A DNA stretch of 64,000 nt from Aerophototrophica crusticola (GTDB lineage Bacteria > Pseudomonadota > Alphaproteobacteria > Azospirillales > Azospirillaceae): the NCBI GenBank assembly GCA_001939945.1, contig MOEB01000011.1:1-64000 (forward strand), in the 5' to 3' direction. The notes beneath the pieces are model-generated. The model worked only from the letters and a program-made list of their open reading frames with translations. It did not search any database and was not told where the DNA came from. The position numbers were made by a program, and so were the translations under genes. Shown here one piece after another: positions 22,616 to 30,212 of this stretch; positions within the stretch are counted from its first letter, which is position 1, and each line of letters starts with the position of its first letter.

Positions 22616-23470
22616 CTAATCCACCCCGAACAGGCGTCGCACCCATCCCTCCCCCTCATGCCGGGCGGTGGCGGGGTCGCCGGCGATGAGGTGGTGCAGC
22701 CAGGCGAGGCCGGCGAGGCGGTTGATGCCGGGGGGCCGGTCCAGCCAGGGGAACGGCAATGCCGGGGCGGCGGCGACATGGTCCTGGCGGAGGGCCGGCA
22801 AGTCGGCAAGGGCCGGGTTGGCCCGGAGTGCGGCAGGGGCGGCGGGGTCCAGGGTGACGATCCAGTCCGGGGCGAAGGCCGCGAGGTCCGCGGGACCCAA
22901 AGGCACCAGCAGGCCCGGCCCCGCGGCGGGCGGCAGGGCGGCGCCCAAATGGGCGAACAGCTCCCGCGCCAGGGCGCCCTCCGCCGGGGTCTCCAGCCCG
23001 TCGGGGCCGCAGCCGTAATGGATGCGGCAGCCGTTGAGGGCACCGGCGGTGGCGGCGAGCAGGGCAGCCGCGGCTTCCGCCAGGCTTTCGGCACGATCCG
23101 CCACGCCCAACGCCCGTCCCAGGGCGCGGACGCTGTCCGGCAGGGCGGCGAGGCGGCCGTCCAGGGTTAGGAACCCGGCCCCGGCTGCGGCGGCCAGGGC
23201 GCGGAGCCGGTCCGATTCGGCCGGGTCGGGGCTGCCCACATCCAGCACCAGGGTGGCCCCGACGGCACGGATGGCCCCTTGCCCCACCCCGCGCCGGAGG
23301 CGGGGGACGGTGGGCAGGTCGCGGACAACGGCGGGCAGCAGGACCGCCTGCTCTGCCGCCAGGGGGCGGGTCCAGCCGGCCAGGGCCCCGGGGGCCAGGG
23401 CACAGGCCAGCACCGCGGCGGGATGGCCGGCGGGGTAGATCCGGTGTGGGGCGGGAGGGTCGGTGGGCAT
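22616..23470 (-). CDS. FecB/BtuF-like substrate-binding-domain protein next to the tungstate operon
   Basis: 284 residues from ATG 23470; a longer frame to 23548 exists. The fold pattern fits a type III periplasmic binding protein: VRAVGATLVLDVGSPDPAES near residues 65-85, a long linking helix (AAAALLAATAGALNGCRIHY), and WIVTLDPAAPAALRANPALA in the second lobe. The C-terminal RPPGINRLAGLAWLHHLI resembles metal-chelate binding proteins. No signal peptide is seen, which is odd for an exported protein. It is divergent from tupB with a 107-bp shared promoter region, so it may take part in metal oxyanion uptake (inference). Confidence 0.6.
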   Translation of the reverse strand: MPTDPPAPHRIYPAGHPAAVLACALAPGALAGWTRPLAAEQAVLLPAVVRDLPTVPRLRRGVGQGAIRAVGATLVLDVGSPDPAESDRLRALAAAAGAGFLTLDGRLAALPDSVRALGRALGVADRAESLAEAAAALLAATAGALNGCRIHYGCGPDGLETPAEGALARELFAHLGAALPPAAGPGLLVPLGPADLAAFAPDWIVTLDPAAPAALRANPALADLPALRQDHVAAAPALPFPWLDRPPGINRLAGLAWLHHLIAGDPATARHEGEGWVRRLFGVD

Positions 23471-23577
23471 GGTCGGCGGCAGCCTAGGCCGAAGGGCGAC
23501 GGTGTTCCAGGGTTGAGACAACTTGCATCCTCTCCAGCGGAACTGCAAAATCCTGCATCCTTTACCGGAGAGGCGGG

Positions 23578-24273
23578 ATGGAGGCGTTGGGGGCGGCGGT
23601 GGGGTTGATCCTGGCGGGGGACGGCGAGTTGCTGTCCATCGTCGGCCTGTCCCTGCGCGTGACGCTGATGGCCCTGGCGCTGGCCTGCGCCGTGGGGCTG
23701 CCCCTGGGCGCCCTGCTGGGGATCAGCCGTTTCCCGGGGCGAGGGGCGGTGATCGTGCTGGTCAACGCCCTGATGGGGCTGCCGCCTGTGGTGGCGGGGC
23801 TGCTGGTCTATCTGCTGCTGTCGCGCAGCGGGCCTCTGGGAGACCTGGGCCTGCTGTTCACGCCCACGGCCATGGTGGTGGCGCAGACGGTACTGGTGCT
23901 GCCCATCGTCACCGCCGTGACCCGGCAGGTGGTGGAAGACCTCTGGGCCGAGTATGGGGAGCAGTTGCGGTCCTTGGGCTCCGGCCGGGTGCGGGCCGTG
24001 CCGACGTTGCTGTGGGACGCGCGCTATTCCCTCGCCACCGGGGTGCTGGCCGGGTTCGGGCGGGCCAGTGCCGAGGTGGGGGCCGTGCTCATCGTGGGCG
24101 GCAACATCGCCGGCCATACGAGGACCATGACCACCAGCATCGCGCTGGAGACGGCCAAGGGCAATTTGGCCCTGGCGCTTGGGTTGGGCATCATCCTGCT
24201 GGGCTTGGCGCTGGCCATCAACGGGGCGGCCTTTGCCCTGTCCGCCGCCGCCCGGCGCGCGGCCGCGGCGTGA
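23578..24273 (+). CDS. tupB: Tungstate ABC transporter permease TupB
   Basis: 231 residues with about six hydrophobic helices and one binding-protein-dependent transport domain. The EAA loop is RQVVEDLWAEYGEQLRSLGS (about residues 122-141), contacting the ATPase. Typical TupB sequence follows: FGRASAEVGAVLIVGGNIAG, with the mutated-looking GNI motif common to Tup/Wtp permeases. It forms the inner-membrane channel for tungstate with TupC and TupA directly downstream. Divergent from the binding-protein-like gene. Start ATG at 23578 follows GGAGAGGCGGG. Confidence 0.92.
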   Translation: MEALGAAVGLILAGDGELLSIVGLSLRVTLMALALACAVGLPLGALLGISRFPGRGAVIVLVNALMGLPPVVAGLLVYLLLSRSGPLGDLGLLFTPTAMVVAQTVLVLPIVTAVTRQVVEDLWAEYGEQLRSLGSGRVRAVPTLLWDARYSLATGVLAGFGRASAEVGAVLIVGGNIAGHTRTMTTSIALETAKGNLALALGLGIILLGLALAINGAAFALSAAARRAAAA

Positions 24274-24275
24274 CC

Positions 24276-25004
24276 ATGCGCGCCACCCCGTCCCTGCTGC
24301 CACTGGCCCTGGACCGCGTGGGATTCCGCGTGGGCGGCGACTGGCTTGTGCGGGACATGAGCTTCAGCGTGGCGGGCACGGGGCGCACCCTGCTGCTGGG
24401 ACCCAATGGGGCGGGCAAGAGCGTGACCTTGCGCCTGTGCCACGGGCTGCTATCGCCGACGGAAGGAACCGTGCGCTGGGCGGCGGGACAGCCCTGCCCG
24501 CCGGGGCCGGGGCGGCATGCCATGGTCTTCCAGAAGCCGGTCTTGCTGCGCCGGTCGGCGCGGGAGAACCTGCTGCACGCCCTGTCCCTGGCCGGGCTGC
24601 ATGCCCAGGCGGCGGGGGAGCGGGCGGACATGGCGCTGGAGCGGTTCCAGCTTGCCCCCCTGGCCCACCGGCCCGCCCGGGTGCTGTCGGGCGGGGAGCA
24701 GCAGCGGCTGGCCATCGCCCGGGCCTGGGCGGTGCAGCCGCAACTGCTGTTCCTGGACGAGCCCACGTCCCACCTGGACCCGGCCTCCACCCGCGCCATC
24801 GAGCTGGCGCTGGACCTGTTCCGGGCAGAGGGGACAGCCGTGCTGATGACCACCCACGACCTGGCCCAGGCCCGCCGGCTGGCGGACCGGGTGCTGTTCC
24901 TGCACCGCGGCCGGCTGCTGGAAGACCGGCCCGCCGCCGCGTTCTTCACTGATCCCCACACGCGAGAGGCCGCCGCGTACCTGCGCGGCGAGCTGCTGGA
25001 CTGA
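24276..25004 (+). CDS. tupC: Tungstate ABC transporter ATP-binding protein TupC
   Basis: 242 residues. Walker A is LLGPNGAGKSVTL (about 39-51), the Q loop FQKPVLL, the signature LSGGEQQRLAIARA, Walker B LLFLDEPTSHLD, and the H-loop MTTHDLAQ. All sites are intact. The ATG is 2 bases after the tupB stop; a GTG overlapping that stop (24270) is a possible alternative. It energises tungstate import through TupB. Confidence 0.93.
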   Translation: MRATPSLLPLALDRVGFRVGGDWLVRDMSFSVAGTGRTLLLGPNGAGKSVTLRLCHGLLSPTEGTVRWAAGQPCPPGPGRHAMVFQKPVLLRRSARENLLHALSLAGLHAQAAGERADMALERFQLAPLAHRPARVLSGGEQQRLAIARAWAVQPQLLFLDEPTSHLDPASTRAIELALDLFRAEGTAVLMTTHDLAQARRLADRVLFLHRGRLLEDRPAAAFFTDPHTREAAAYLRGELLD

Positions 25005-25027
25005 CGACAAACGAGGAGGAAGCGCCC

Positions 25028-25849
25028 TTGTCCCTGACCCGCCGCGTCCTGTTGGGCCTTGCCGTTGCCGCCGGCCTGGCCGCCCCCGCCCTGGCGCAGG
25101 ACAAGCCCTTCATCACCGTCGCCAGCACGACGAGCACGGAGGCATCCGGCCTGTTCAAGCACCTGCTGCCCGATTTCACCAAGAAGACGGGGATCGAGGT
25201 GCGGGTGGTAGCCCAGGGTACCGGCCAGGCCATCCAGACCGCCAAGGACGGCAACGCGGACGTGGTGCTGGTCCATGACAAGAAGGCTGAAGAGCAGTTC
25301 GTCGCCGACGGCTTCGGGGTGAGGCGGTTCGACGTGATGTACAACGACTTCATCCTGGTGGGTCCGAAGTCCGACCCGGCTAAGGTGAAGGGGACCAAGG
25401 ACATCGTCGCCGCCCTGAAAGCGGTGGAGGCCGCCAAGGCGCCCTTCGCGTCCCGCGGGGACGACAGCGGCACCGACCGGGCGGAGAAGCGGTTCTGGAA
25501 GGAAGCGGGCATCGCGCCCAAGGGCGACTGGTACCGGGAGCTGGGCGCCGGCATGGGCCAGACCTTGAACACCGCCGCGGGCATGAATGCCTATACCCTG
25601 GCCGACCGCGGCACCTGGCTGGGCTTCAGCAACCGCCAGGACCTTGTGGTCGCCGTGGAGGGGGACAAGAAGCTGTTCAACCAGTACGGCGTCATCGCCG
25701 TGAACCCGGGCAGACACCCCCACGTGAAGGCCAAGCAGGCGCAGGCCTTCGTGGACTGGTTGATCTCCAAGGACGGACAGGCCACCATCGCCGCTTACAA
25801 GATCGGCGGCGAGCAGCTTTTCTTCCCCAACGCCGCCGCGGGGTCATGA
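25028..25849 (+). CDS. tupA: Tungstate-binding periplasmic protein TupA
   Basis: 273 residues starting with TTG 25028 after an AGGAGGAAGCG ribosome site. A Sec signal peptide (LTRRVLLGLAVAAGLAAPALAQ) is followed by the mature start DKPFITVASTTSTEASGLF. The TTST motif is the oxyanion-binding signature of TupA. Further markers are DVVLVHDKKAEEQFVADGFG and FASRGDDSGTDRAEKRFW, also typical. TupA binds tungstate with very high selectivity over molybdate. The gene order tupB-tupC-tupA differs from the common A-B-C order. Confidence 0.93.
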   Translation: MSLTRRVLLGLAVAAGLAAPALAQDKPFITVASTTSTEASGLFKHLLPDFTKKTGIEVRVVAQGTGQAIQTAKDGNADVVLVHDKKAEEQFVADGFGVRRFDVMYNDFILVGPKSDPAKVKGTKDIVAALKAVEAAKAPFASRGDDSGTDRAEKRFWKEAGIAPKGDWYRELGAGMGQTLNTAAGMNAYTLADRGTWLGFSNRQDLVVAVEGDKKLFNQYGVIAVNPGRHPHVKAKQAQAFVDWLISKDGQATIAAYKIGGEQLFFPNAAAGS

Positions 25850-25859
25850 CGGGAGCAGC

Positions 25860-26759
25860 ATGGCGGAGACGTCCGATTACCTGACGGTGCGGGAGGTCGC
25901 GGACCTGCTGCGCCTCAAGGAACGCAAGGTCTATGACCTGGTGAAGGAAGGGCGCATCCCCTGCCTGAAGGTCACGGGCAAGTGGCTGTTCCCCCGCGCC
26001 CGGGTGGAGCAATGGATCGCCGCCGGCCGGCCCGCGGAGTCGCCCGCCCCCGCCGCGATGTCGGCCCGGCCCGGGATCGTGGCGGGCAGCCGCGACCCCT
26101 GGCTGGACTGGTGCATCGCCGAGTCCGGCTGCGGCCTCGCCACCCGGGGCGGCGGCAGCTTGGTCGGGCTAGACGCGGTGTTGAAGGGGGAGGCTTTGGC
26201 CGCCGGCCTGCACCTGCTGGACCCCGCCAGCGGCGACTACAACCAGCCCTACGTCGCCGGCCGCGACGGCACGGACGGGCTGGTCCTGGTGGAATGGGCC
26301 CGGCGGGAACAGGGCCTGGTCCTGCCGCCGGGCAACCCGCTGGGCATCGCCGGGGTGGCCGATCTGGTGGCGAAGCGCGCCCGCGTCGCCCAACGCCCGG
26401 CCACCGCCGGGGCCGCCGTGCTGTTGCAGAGCCTGCTAGCCCTGGAGGGGCGCTCCGTCACCGACCTGACCCTGGTGGACCCGCCGCATGCGACCGGGTT
26501 CGAGCTGGGCTTGGCCGTGCTGGACGGAAGGGCGGACGCGGGCTTGGCAACCCGGGCCGTTGCAAGGCGCCTGCACCTGGACTTCCTGCCCCTGCGCTGG
26601 GAACGCTTCGACCTGCTGCTGCCCCGCCGCGACTGGTTCGAGCCCCCGTTCCAGACCCTGCTGCGCTTCGCCCGGTCAGGGGTCGCACAGGCCAAGGCGG
26701 CGGATTTGTCAGGCTATGACCTGTCCGGGCACGGGATGGTCTGGTGGAACGGGGCGTGA
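25860..26759 (+). CDS. HTH regulator with oxyanion-binding-like domain
   Basis: 299 residues. The N-terminus is an excisionase/MerR-type HTH (YLTVREVADLLRLKERKVYDLVKEGRIP, residues 7-34). After a Pro-Ala linker, residues 70-295 resemble a PBP-like domain of the molybdate-binding kind found in putative ModE-like one-component regulators. It begins VAGSRDPWLDWCIAESGCGL and contains GSLVGLDAVLKGEA and DAGLATRAVARRLHLDFLPL. It lies 10 bp after tupA, in the same operon, so it probably senses tungstate or molybdate and controls the tup genes. The operator is unknown. Confidence 0.85.
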   Translation: MAETSDYLTVREVADLLRLKERKVYDLVKEGRIPCLKVTGKWLFPRARVEQWIAAGRPAESPAPAAMSARPGIVAGSRDPWLDWCIAESGCGLATRGGGSLVGLDAVLKGEALAAGLHLLDPASGDYNQPYVAGRDGTDGLVLVEWARREQGLVLPPGNPLGIAGVADLVAKRARVAQRPATAGAAVLLQSLLALEGRSVTDLTLVDPPHATGFELGLAVLDGRADAGLATRAVARRLHLDFLPLRWERFDLLLPRRDWFEPPFQTLLRFARSGVAQAKAADLSGYDLSGHGMVWWNGA

Positions 26760-26852
26760 GGCGCGCCAACCTTCCCTGCCCCTCGCCTGTTGCATCCGTC
26801 AGCCTATCATAGTGTCCTGCGCCGTCAGCGCGACCGTGCCGGAGGGGGTGAC

Positions 26853-27749
26853 GTGGCCGTCAGCAGTGATTTCCTGTCGGAGTTCATCATCCGGCCCAAC
26901 CCGGAGGACCCGCGCCTGACCGAGGTGGTGCGGGGTGTCGACCAGACCGGGGCGGCCGTGGACACGGCCGTGACGGTGGAGCGGCCGTTGACCCTGTACC
27001 TGAACGGGCAGGAGATCGTCACCATGATGACGATCGGCGACCACCCGGAATACCTGGCGCTGGGCTACCTGCTGAACCAGAACATGCTGCGGGCCGACGA
27101 CAATGTAACGGCCATCCAGTTCGACGAGGAGCTGGACGTGGTGGTGGTCCGCACCGATCGGCGGACCGACTTCGAGGAGAAGCTGAAGAAGAAGACCCTC
27201 ACCTCGGGCTGTGCCCAGGGCACCGCCTTCGGCGACCTGATGGAGCGGTTCGAGCAGGTGGCGCTGGCGGAGGACGCGGTGCTGCGGACCTCCTGGCTTT
27301 ACGCCCTGCTGCACAAGGTGAACACCGCGCCCAGCCTGTACCTGGCCGCGGGCGCCATCCATGGTTGCCTGCTGGCGCAAGGGGACCGGCCACTGGTCTA
27401 TATGGAGGATGTCGGCCGGCACAACGCCGTGGACAAGATCGCCGGCTGGATGTTCCAGAACCGGGTCCCGCCGGACGACAAGATCTTCTACACGACAGGC
27501 CGGCTGACGTCGGAGATGGTGATCAAGACCGTGCAGATGGGCATCCCAATCCTGGTCAGCCGCAGCGGCTTCACCGCCTGGGGCGTGCAGTTGGCGCGGC
27601 AGGCGGGGTTGACGCTGGTGGGCCGGGCCCGGGGCAAGCGCTTCGTGGCCCTGTCGGGGGAACACCGCATCGTCTTCGACGCGGACCCGACCTATTCCGA
27701 GGAAGAGGCGGCCAGGCACCGCCGCAAGGGGGCGCGGGATGAGGACTGA
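26853..27749 (+). CDS. fdhD: Formate dehydrogenase accessory sulfurtransferase FdhD
   Basis: 298 residues from GTG 26853, which has GGAGG 7 bases upstream; an ATG at 26790 gives a longer frame without support. Family markers are LTLYLNGQEIVTMMTIGDHP, GYLLNQNMLR, LTSGCAQGTAFGD with the catalytic cysteine, and VGRHNAVDKIAG. The C-terminal ILVSRSGFTAWGVQLARQAG is also characteristic. FdhD passes sulfur from the desulfurase IscS to the Mo/W-bis-MGD cofactor of formate dehydrogenase. Following the tungstate genes, it suggests a W-dependent formate dehydrogenase. It overlaps mobA by 11 bp. Confidence 0.95.
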   Translation: MAVSSDFLSEFIIRPNPEDPRLTEVVRGVDQTGAAVDTAVTVERPLTLYLNGQEIVTMMTIGDHPEYLALGYLLNQNMLRADDNVTAIQFDEELDVVVVRTDRRTDFEEKLKKKTLTSGCAQGTAFGDLMERFEQVALAEDAVLRTSWLYALLHKVNTAPSLYLAAGAIHGCLLAQGDRPLVYMEDVGRHNAVDKIAGWMFQNRVPPDDKIFYTTGRLTSEMVIKTVQMGIPILVSRSGFTAWGVQLARQAGLTLVGRARGKRFVALSGEHRIVFDADPTYSEEEAARHRRKGARDED

Positions 27750-28422
27750 CGGGACGCGGGTGGCCGGCGTGCTGCTGGCGGGCGGCCTTGCCCGGCGCAT
27801 GGGCGGCGGCGACAAGGGCCTGCAACGGGTGGGCGGCAAGCCCATCCTGCAAAGGGTGGTGGAGCGGGTGCGGCCGCAGGTGGAGCTTCTGCTGCTGAAC
27901 GCCAACGGCGACCCGGCCCGGTTCGCGGAACTGCCCTACCTGAAAGGCATGCCCGTGGTGCCGGACGGCATCGAGGGGTATGCCGGGCCCTTGGCGGGCG
28001 TCCTGGCGGGGCTGGACTGGCTAGCGGACAACGCGCCGGACATCACCGACCTGCTGAGCATCCCCACCGACTGTCCCTTCATCCCGAAGGATCTGCGCGA
28101 CCACATGGTGGGCGCGCGGGACGGGGCCGGGGCGCAACTGGCCTGCGCCCGGTCCGGCCCGGTGGCGGACCCCGGCGACGGCAGCACGGAAGACGGTTGG
28201 CAGGCCCACCCGGTGGTCGGGCTGTGGCCCGTGGCCCTGCGACATGAGCTGCGCCACGCCATGGTCGGCGAGGGCCTGCGCAAGATCGACGCCTGGACGG
28301 CGCGCTACCCCCTGGCCTATGCGGACTTCCGGGACGAGCCGGTAGACCCCTTCTTCAACGCCAACACGCCCGAGGACGTGGCGGAGGCGGACCGCCTGGC
28401 GGCGGAGTGCCCGGGGTTGTAG
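27739..28422 (+). CDS. mobA: Molybdenum cofactor guanylyltransferase MobA
   Basis: 227 residues. The nucleotide-binding start is VAGVLLAGGLARRMGGGDKGL (residues 8-28), the MobA signature. GIEGYAGPLAGVLAGLDW and LLSIPTDCPFIPKDL follow, with the metal aspartate. MobA attaches GMP to Mo/W-pterin to give MGD. An internal stretch (SGPVADPGDGSTEDGWQAHPV) is slightly longer than in E. coli MobA. Coupled to fdhD by an 11-bp overlap, it ends the tungsten/formate dehydrogenase maturation operon. Confidence 0.93.
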   Translation: MRTDGTRVAGVLLAGGLARRMGGGDKGLQRVGGKPILQRVVERVRPQVELLLLNANGDPARFAELPYLKGMPVVPDGIEGYAGPLAGVLAGLDWLADNAPDITDLLSIPTDCPFIPKDLRDHMVGARDGAGAQLACARSGPVADPGDGSTEDGWQAHPVVGLWPVALRHELRHAMVGEGLRKIDAWTARYPLAYADFRDEPVDPFFNANTPEDVAEADRLAAECPGL

Positions 28423-28509
28423 CCGGGGGGCGCGCCTTCCTTCCTGATCGCCGCCATCCGGGCGAAATCCCAAGCCCTCAGTCCGCAACAACTCCCGACT
28501 CACTTGCTT

Positions 28510-28598
28510 CCCCTGCGAAAGCAGGGGCCCACAGTTCTTCAACCGGAGAGACGTTGGACGATGGGACAAAAACCGTGGGCCCCTACTTTCGCAGGGGA
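28510..28598. repeat. Inverted dispersed repeat (CCCC-GCGAA-GGGG family), copy 1
   Basis: CCCCTGCGAAAGCAGGGG with CCCACAGTTCTT is mirrored about 60 bases later by CCGTGGGCCCCTACTTTCGC. Related units lie at 29131-29217 and 44248-44335. The gap 28423-28680 holds no gene. Confidence 0.65.
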
Positions 28599-28680
28599 GG
28601 CGGTTGGGCCTGGGATAGGCCGATGTGCCCAGACATGGACGTGTCACGGCGAAGGCCGGGGGGTACGACCTATGGATGCC

Positions 28681-29061
28681 TCAAACCGGCCGCACGCTGA
28701 CCACCTTGAAGGGCCGCTGCTCCCCGTCATGTTCGGTGACGGAGACGTACTCGCCCTCCACGAAGCGGTGGCGGTCGAATTTGAAGATGGGCTCGTCGTC
28801 CTCGGCGTCCATGCCTTCATAGTGGAAGTACCAGCCGCTGCCGCGGTGGACCAGATGGCCGTGCTCCTCCGGCTCGGCGGCCCAGAAGCGGCGGACGGTG
28901 CAGCGGTCGCGACCCTGCTGCCAGCCTTCCTTGTCCAGGTGGCCCTCCGCGTCCAGCGGGGCCATGAACTCATACCCGCGGTCGGACGCGCCCAGCGGGA
29001 AACCCTGCATGCGGGCCAGTTCCAGGCGGATCTTCTGCAAGCCCAAGGATTCCTCCATCAT
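28681..29061 (-). CDS. Conserved hypothetical protein (alphaproteobacterial type)
   Basis: 126 residues from ATG 29061 (MMEESLGLQKIRLELARM); an in-frame extension to 29133 has no support. The protein is rich in aromatic and acidic residues, with no signal peptide or membrane helix. Recognisable blocks are GYEFMAPLDAEGHLDKEGW, RRFWAAEPEEHGHLVHRG and HRFVEGEYVSVTEHDG. I have seen similar layouts in Rhodospirillales hypothetical proteins but know no function. It is monocistronic and convergent with mobA. Confidence 0.7.
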   Translation of the reverse strand: MMEESLGLQKIRLELARMQGFPLGASDRGYEFMAPLDAEGHLDKEGWQQGRDRCTVRRFWAAEPEEHGHLVHRGSGWYFHYEGMDAEDDEPIFKFDRHRFVEGEYVSVTEHDGEQRPFKVVSVRPV

Positions 29062-29130
29062 TCTTCTTGTTGGCAACCGGTTTTGCGTGGCCGCGGTTCC
29101 GTCAAGGGCTCCCGGCCGAATGGGATGCCC

Positions 29131-29217
29131 CACCCGCGAAGACGGGTGTCCACGGATTTCAACCCCGGTGACGGCGGGGGCCAGGTCAAGAACTGTGGAC
29201 CCCCGCCGTCACTGGGC
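29131..29217. repeat. Inverted dispersed repeat, copy 2
   Basis: CACCCGCGAAGACGGGTGTC followed by CACGGATTTC, and mirrored by AAGAACTGTGGACCCCCGCC from 29188. Same family as 28510-28598 and 44248-44335. Confidence 0.6.
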
Positions 29218-29244
29218 AGGCACGAAGTGGTCGCCCCCGGCGGC

Positions 29245-30111
29245 TCAGTGCGCCATCAGCACGGGGATCTGGGCATGGCCCAGCACGTGGCGGGTGACGC
29301 CGCCCAGGATCAGTTCCCGCAGGCGGGAATGGCCGTAGCCACCCATGACCAGCAGGTCCGCCCCGGCGCCCAGGGCGGTGCGCAGCAGGGCGGCCCCCAC
29401 CGCCTCACCCCGCACCTCCACCGTCTGGGCCTGGGCGCGCACGCCGTTCCAGGCCAGGTAGTCCAGCAGGTCGCGGGCGGCGGAACCGGCGGTCTTGCCC
29501 GTCTCTGCCGTCAGCACCACCACCTGGTCCGCGGCGCAGAGCACCGGAAGCGCCAGCGCCACGGCGCGGGTGGCCTCCGCGCTGCCGTTCCAGGCCACGG
29601 CCACGCGCCGCGCCACCACCTCCGGACCGGACGGGGGCGCCACCACCAGGGGCCGGGCGGAGCCCATCAGGCAGGCCTCCAGCGCCAGGACGATGGCCGT
29701 GTCACGGTCGCCGGAAACGCTGGGGAAGATCGTGACGTCGGAGACGCGGGCCGCGGTGACGACCGCGTCTTCCGGGATGCCGTCCGCCTCATGGAAGCTG
29801 GCGGTGATGCCGCCGGGCCCGGACGGATGCTCCGCGACCACGGCCCCGGCCTGGGCCACCGCCGCGTCGAACAGGGCGCGCGCCTGGGTCAGGCGCTGGC
29901 TGTTCTCCTGCTCCATCACCTTCATGATGTCGCTGACCATCATGCCGGACACCCCCTCCCCCACCATGGGGATGGCGTTGCGGGGGTCGGGCTGCGGGAC
30001 CAGCACGGCCACGTGGCCATCGCGCTGGCGGGCGAGGGCGAAGGCGGTGGCCAGGGCGGCGGTGTCGCCGGGGCTGCCGCCCAACACGCACAGGATCTTG
30101 CGGAATGCCAT
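29245..30111 (-). CDS. Universal stress protein with two Usp domains
   Basis: 288 residues from ATG 30111 with GAGGGGAAA just before it. The first Usp domain (1-140) is degenerate, starting MAFRKILCVLGGSPGDTAAL. The second (about 160-288) ends MGGYGHSRLRELILGGVTRHVLGHAQIPVLMAH, with the ATP-binding G-x2-G-x9-G(S/T) pattern. It is therefore probably nucleotide-binding in the C-terminal half. A perfect TTGA-N6-TCAA box lies 62 bp upstream, suggesting induction at low oxygen. Confidence 0.93.
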   Translation of the reverse strand: MAFRKILCVLGGSPGDTAALATAFALARQRDGHVAVLVPQPDPRNAIPMVGEGVSGMMVSDIMKVMEQENSQRLTQARALFDAAVAQAGAVVAEHPSGPGGITASFHEADGIPEDAVVTAARVSDVTIFPSVSGDRDTAIVLALEACLMGSARPLVVAPPSGPEVVARRVAVAWNGSAEATRAVALALPVLCAADQVVVLTAETGKTAGSAARDLLDYLAWNGVRAQAQTVEVRGEAVGAALLRTALGAGADLLVMGGYGHSRLRELILGGVTRHVLGHAQIPVLMAH

Positions 30112-30172
30112 TTTCCCCTCCCGGGTCAGCCGTTCATTGGGTGAACGGTATGACAGGAGGCGCTTCCCGGCA

Positions 30173-30186
30173 TTGACGTGCGTCAA
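30173..30186. promoter_or_regulatory. FNR/FixK-like operator upstream of the universal stress protein
   Basis: TTGACGTGCGTCAA is a perfect palindrome matching the CRP/FNR-family consensus TTGA-N6-TCAA. It is 62 bp before the start codon of the stress protein, within a 101-bp gap. Confidence 0.65.
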
Positions 30187-30212
30187 GAGGGGCAGGCTAC
30201 CCCACCGGGGTA

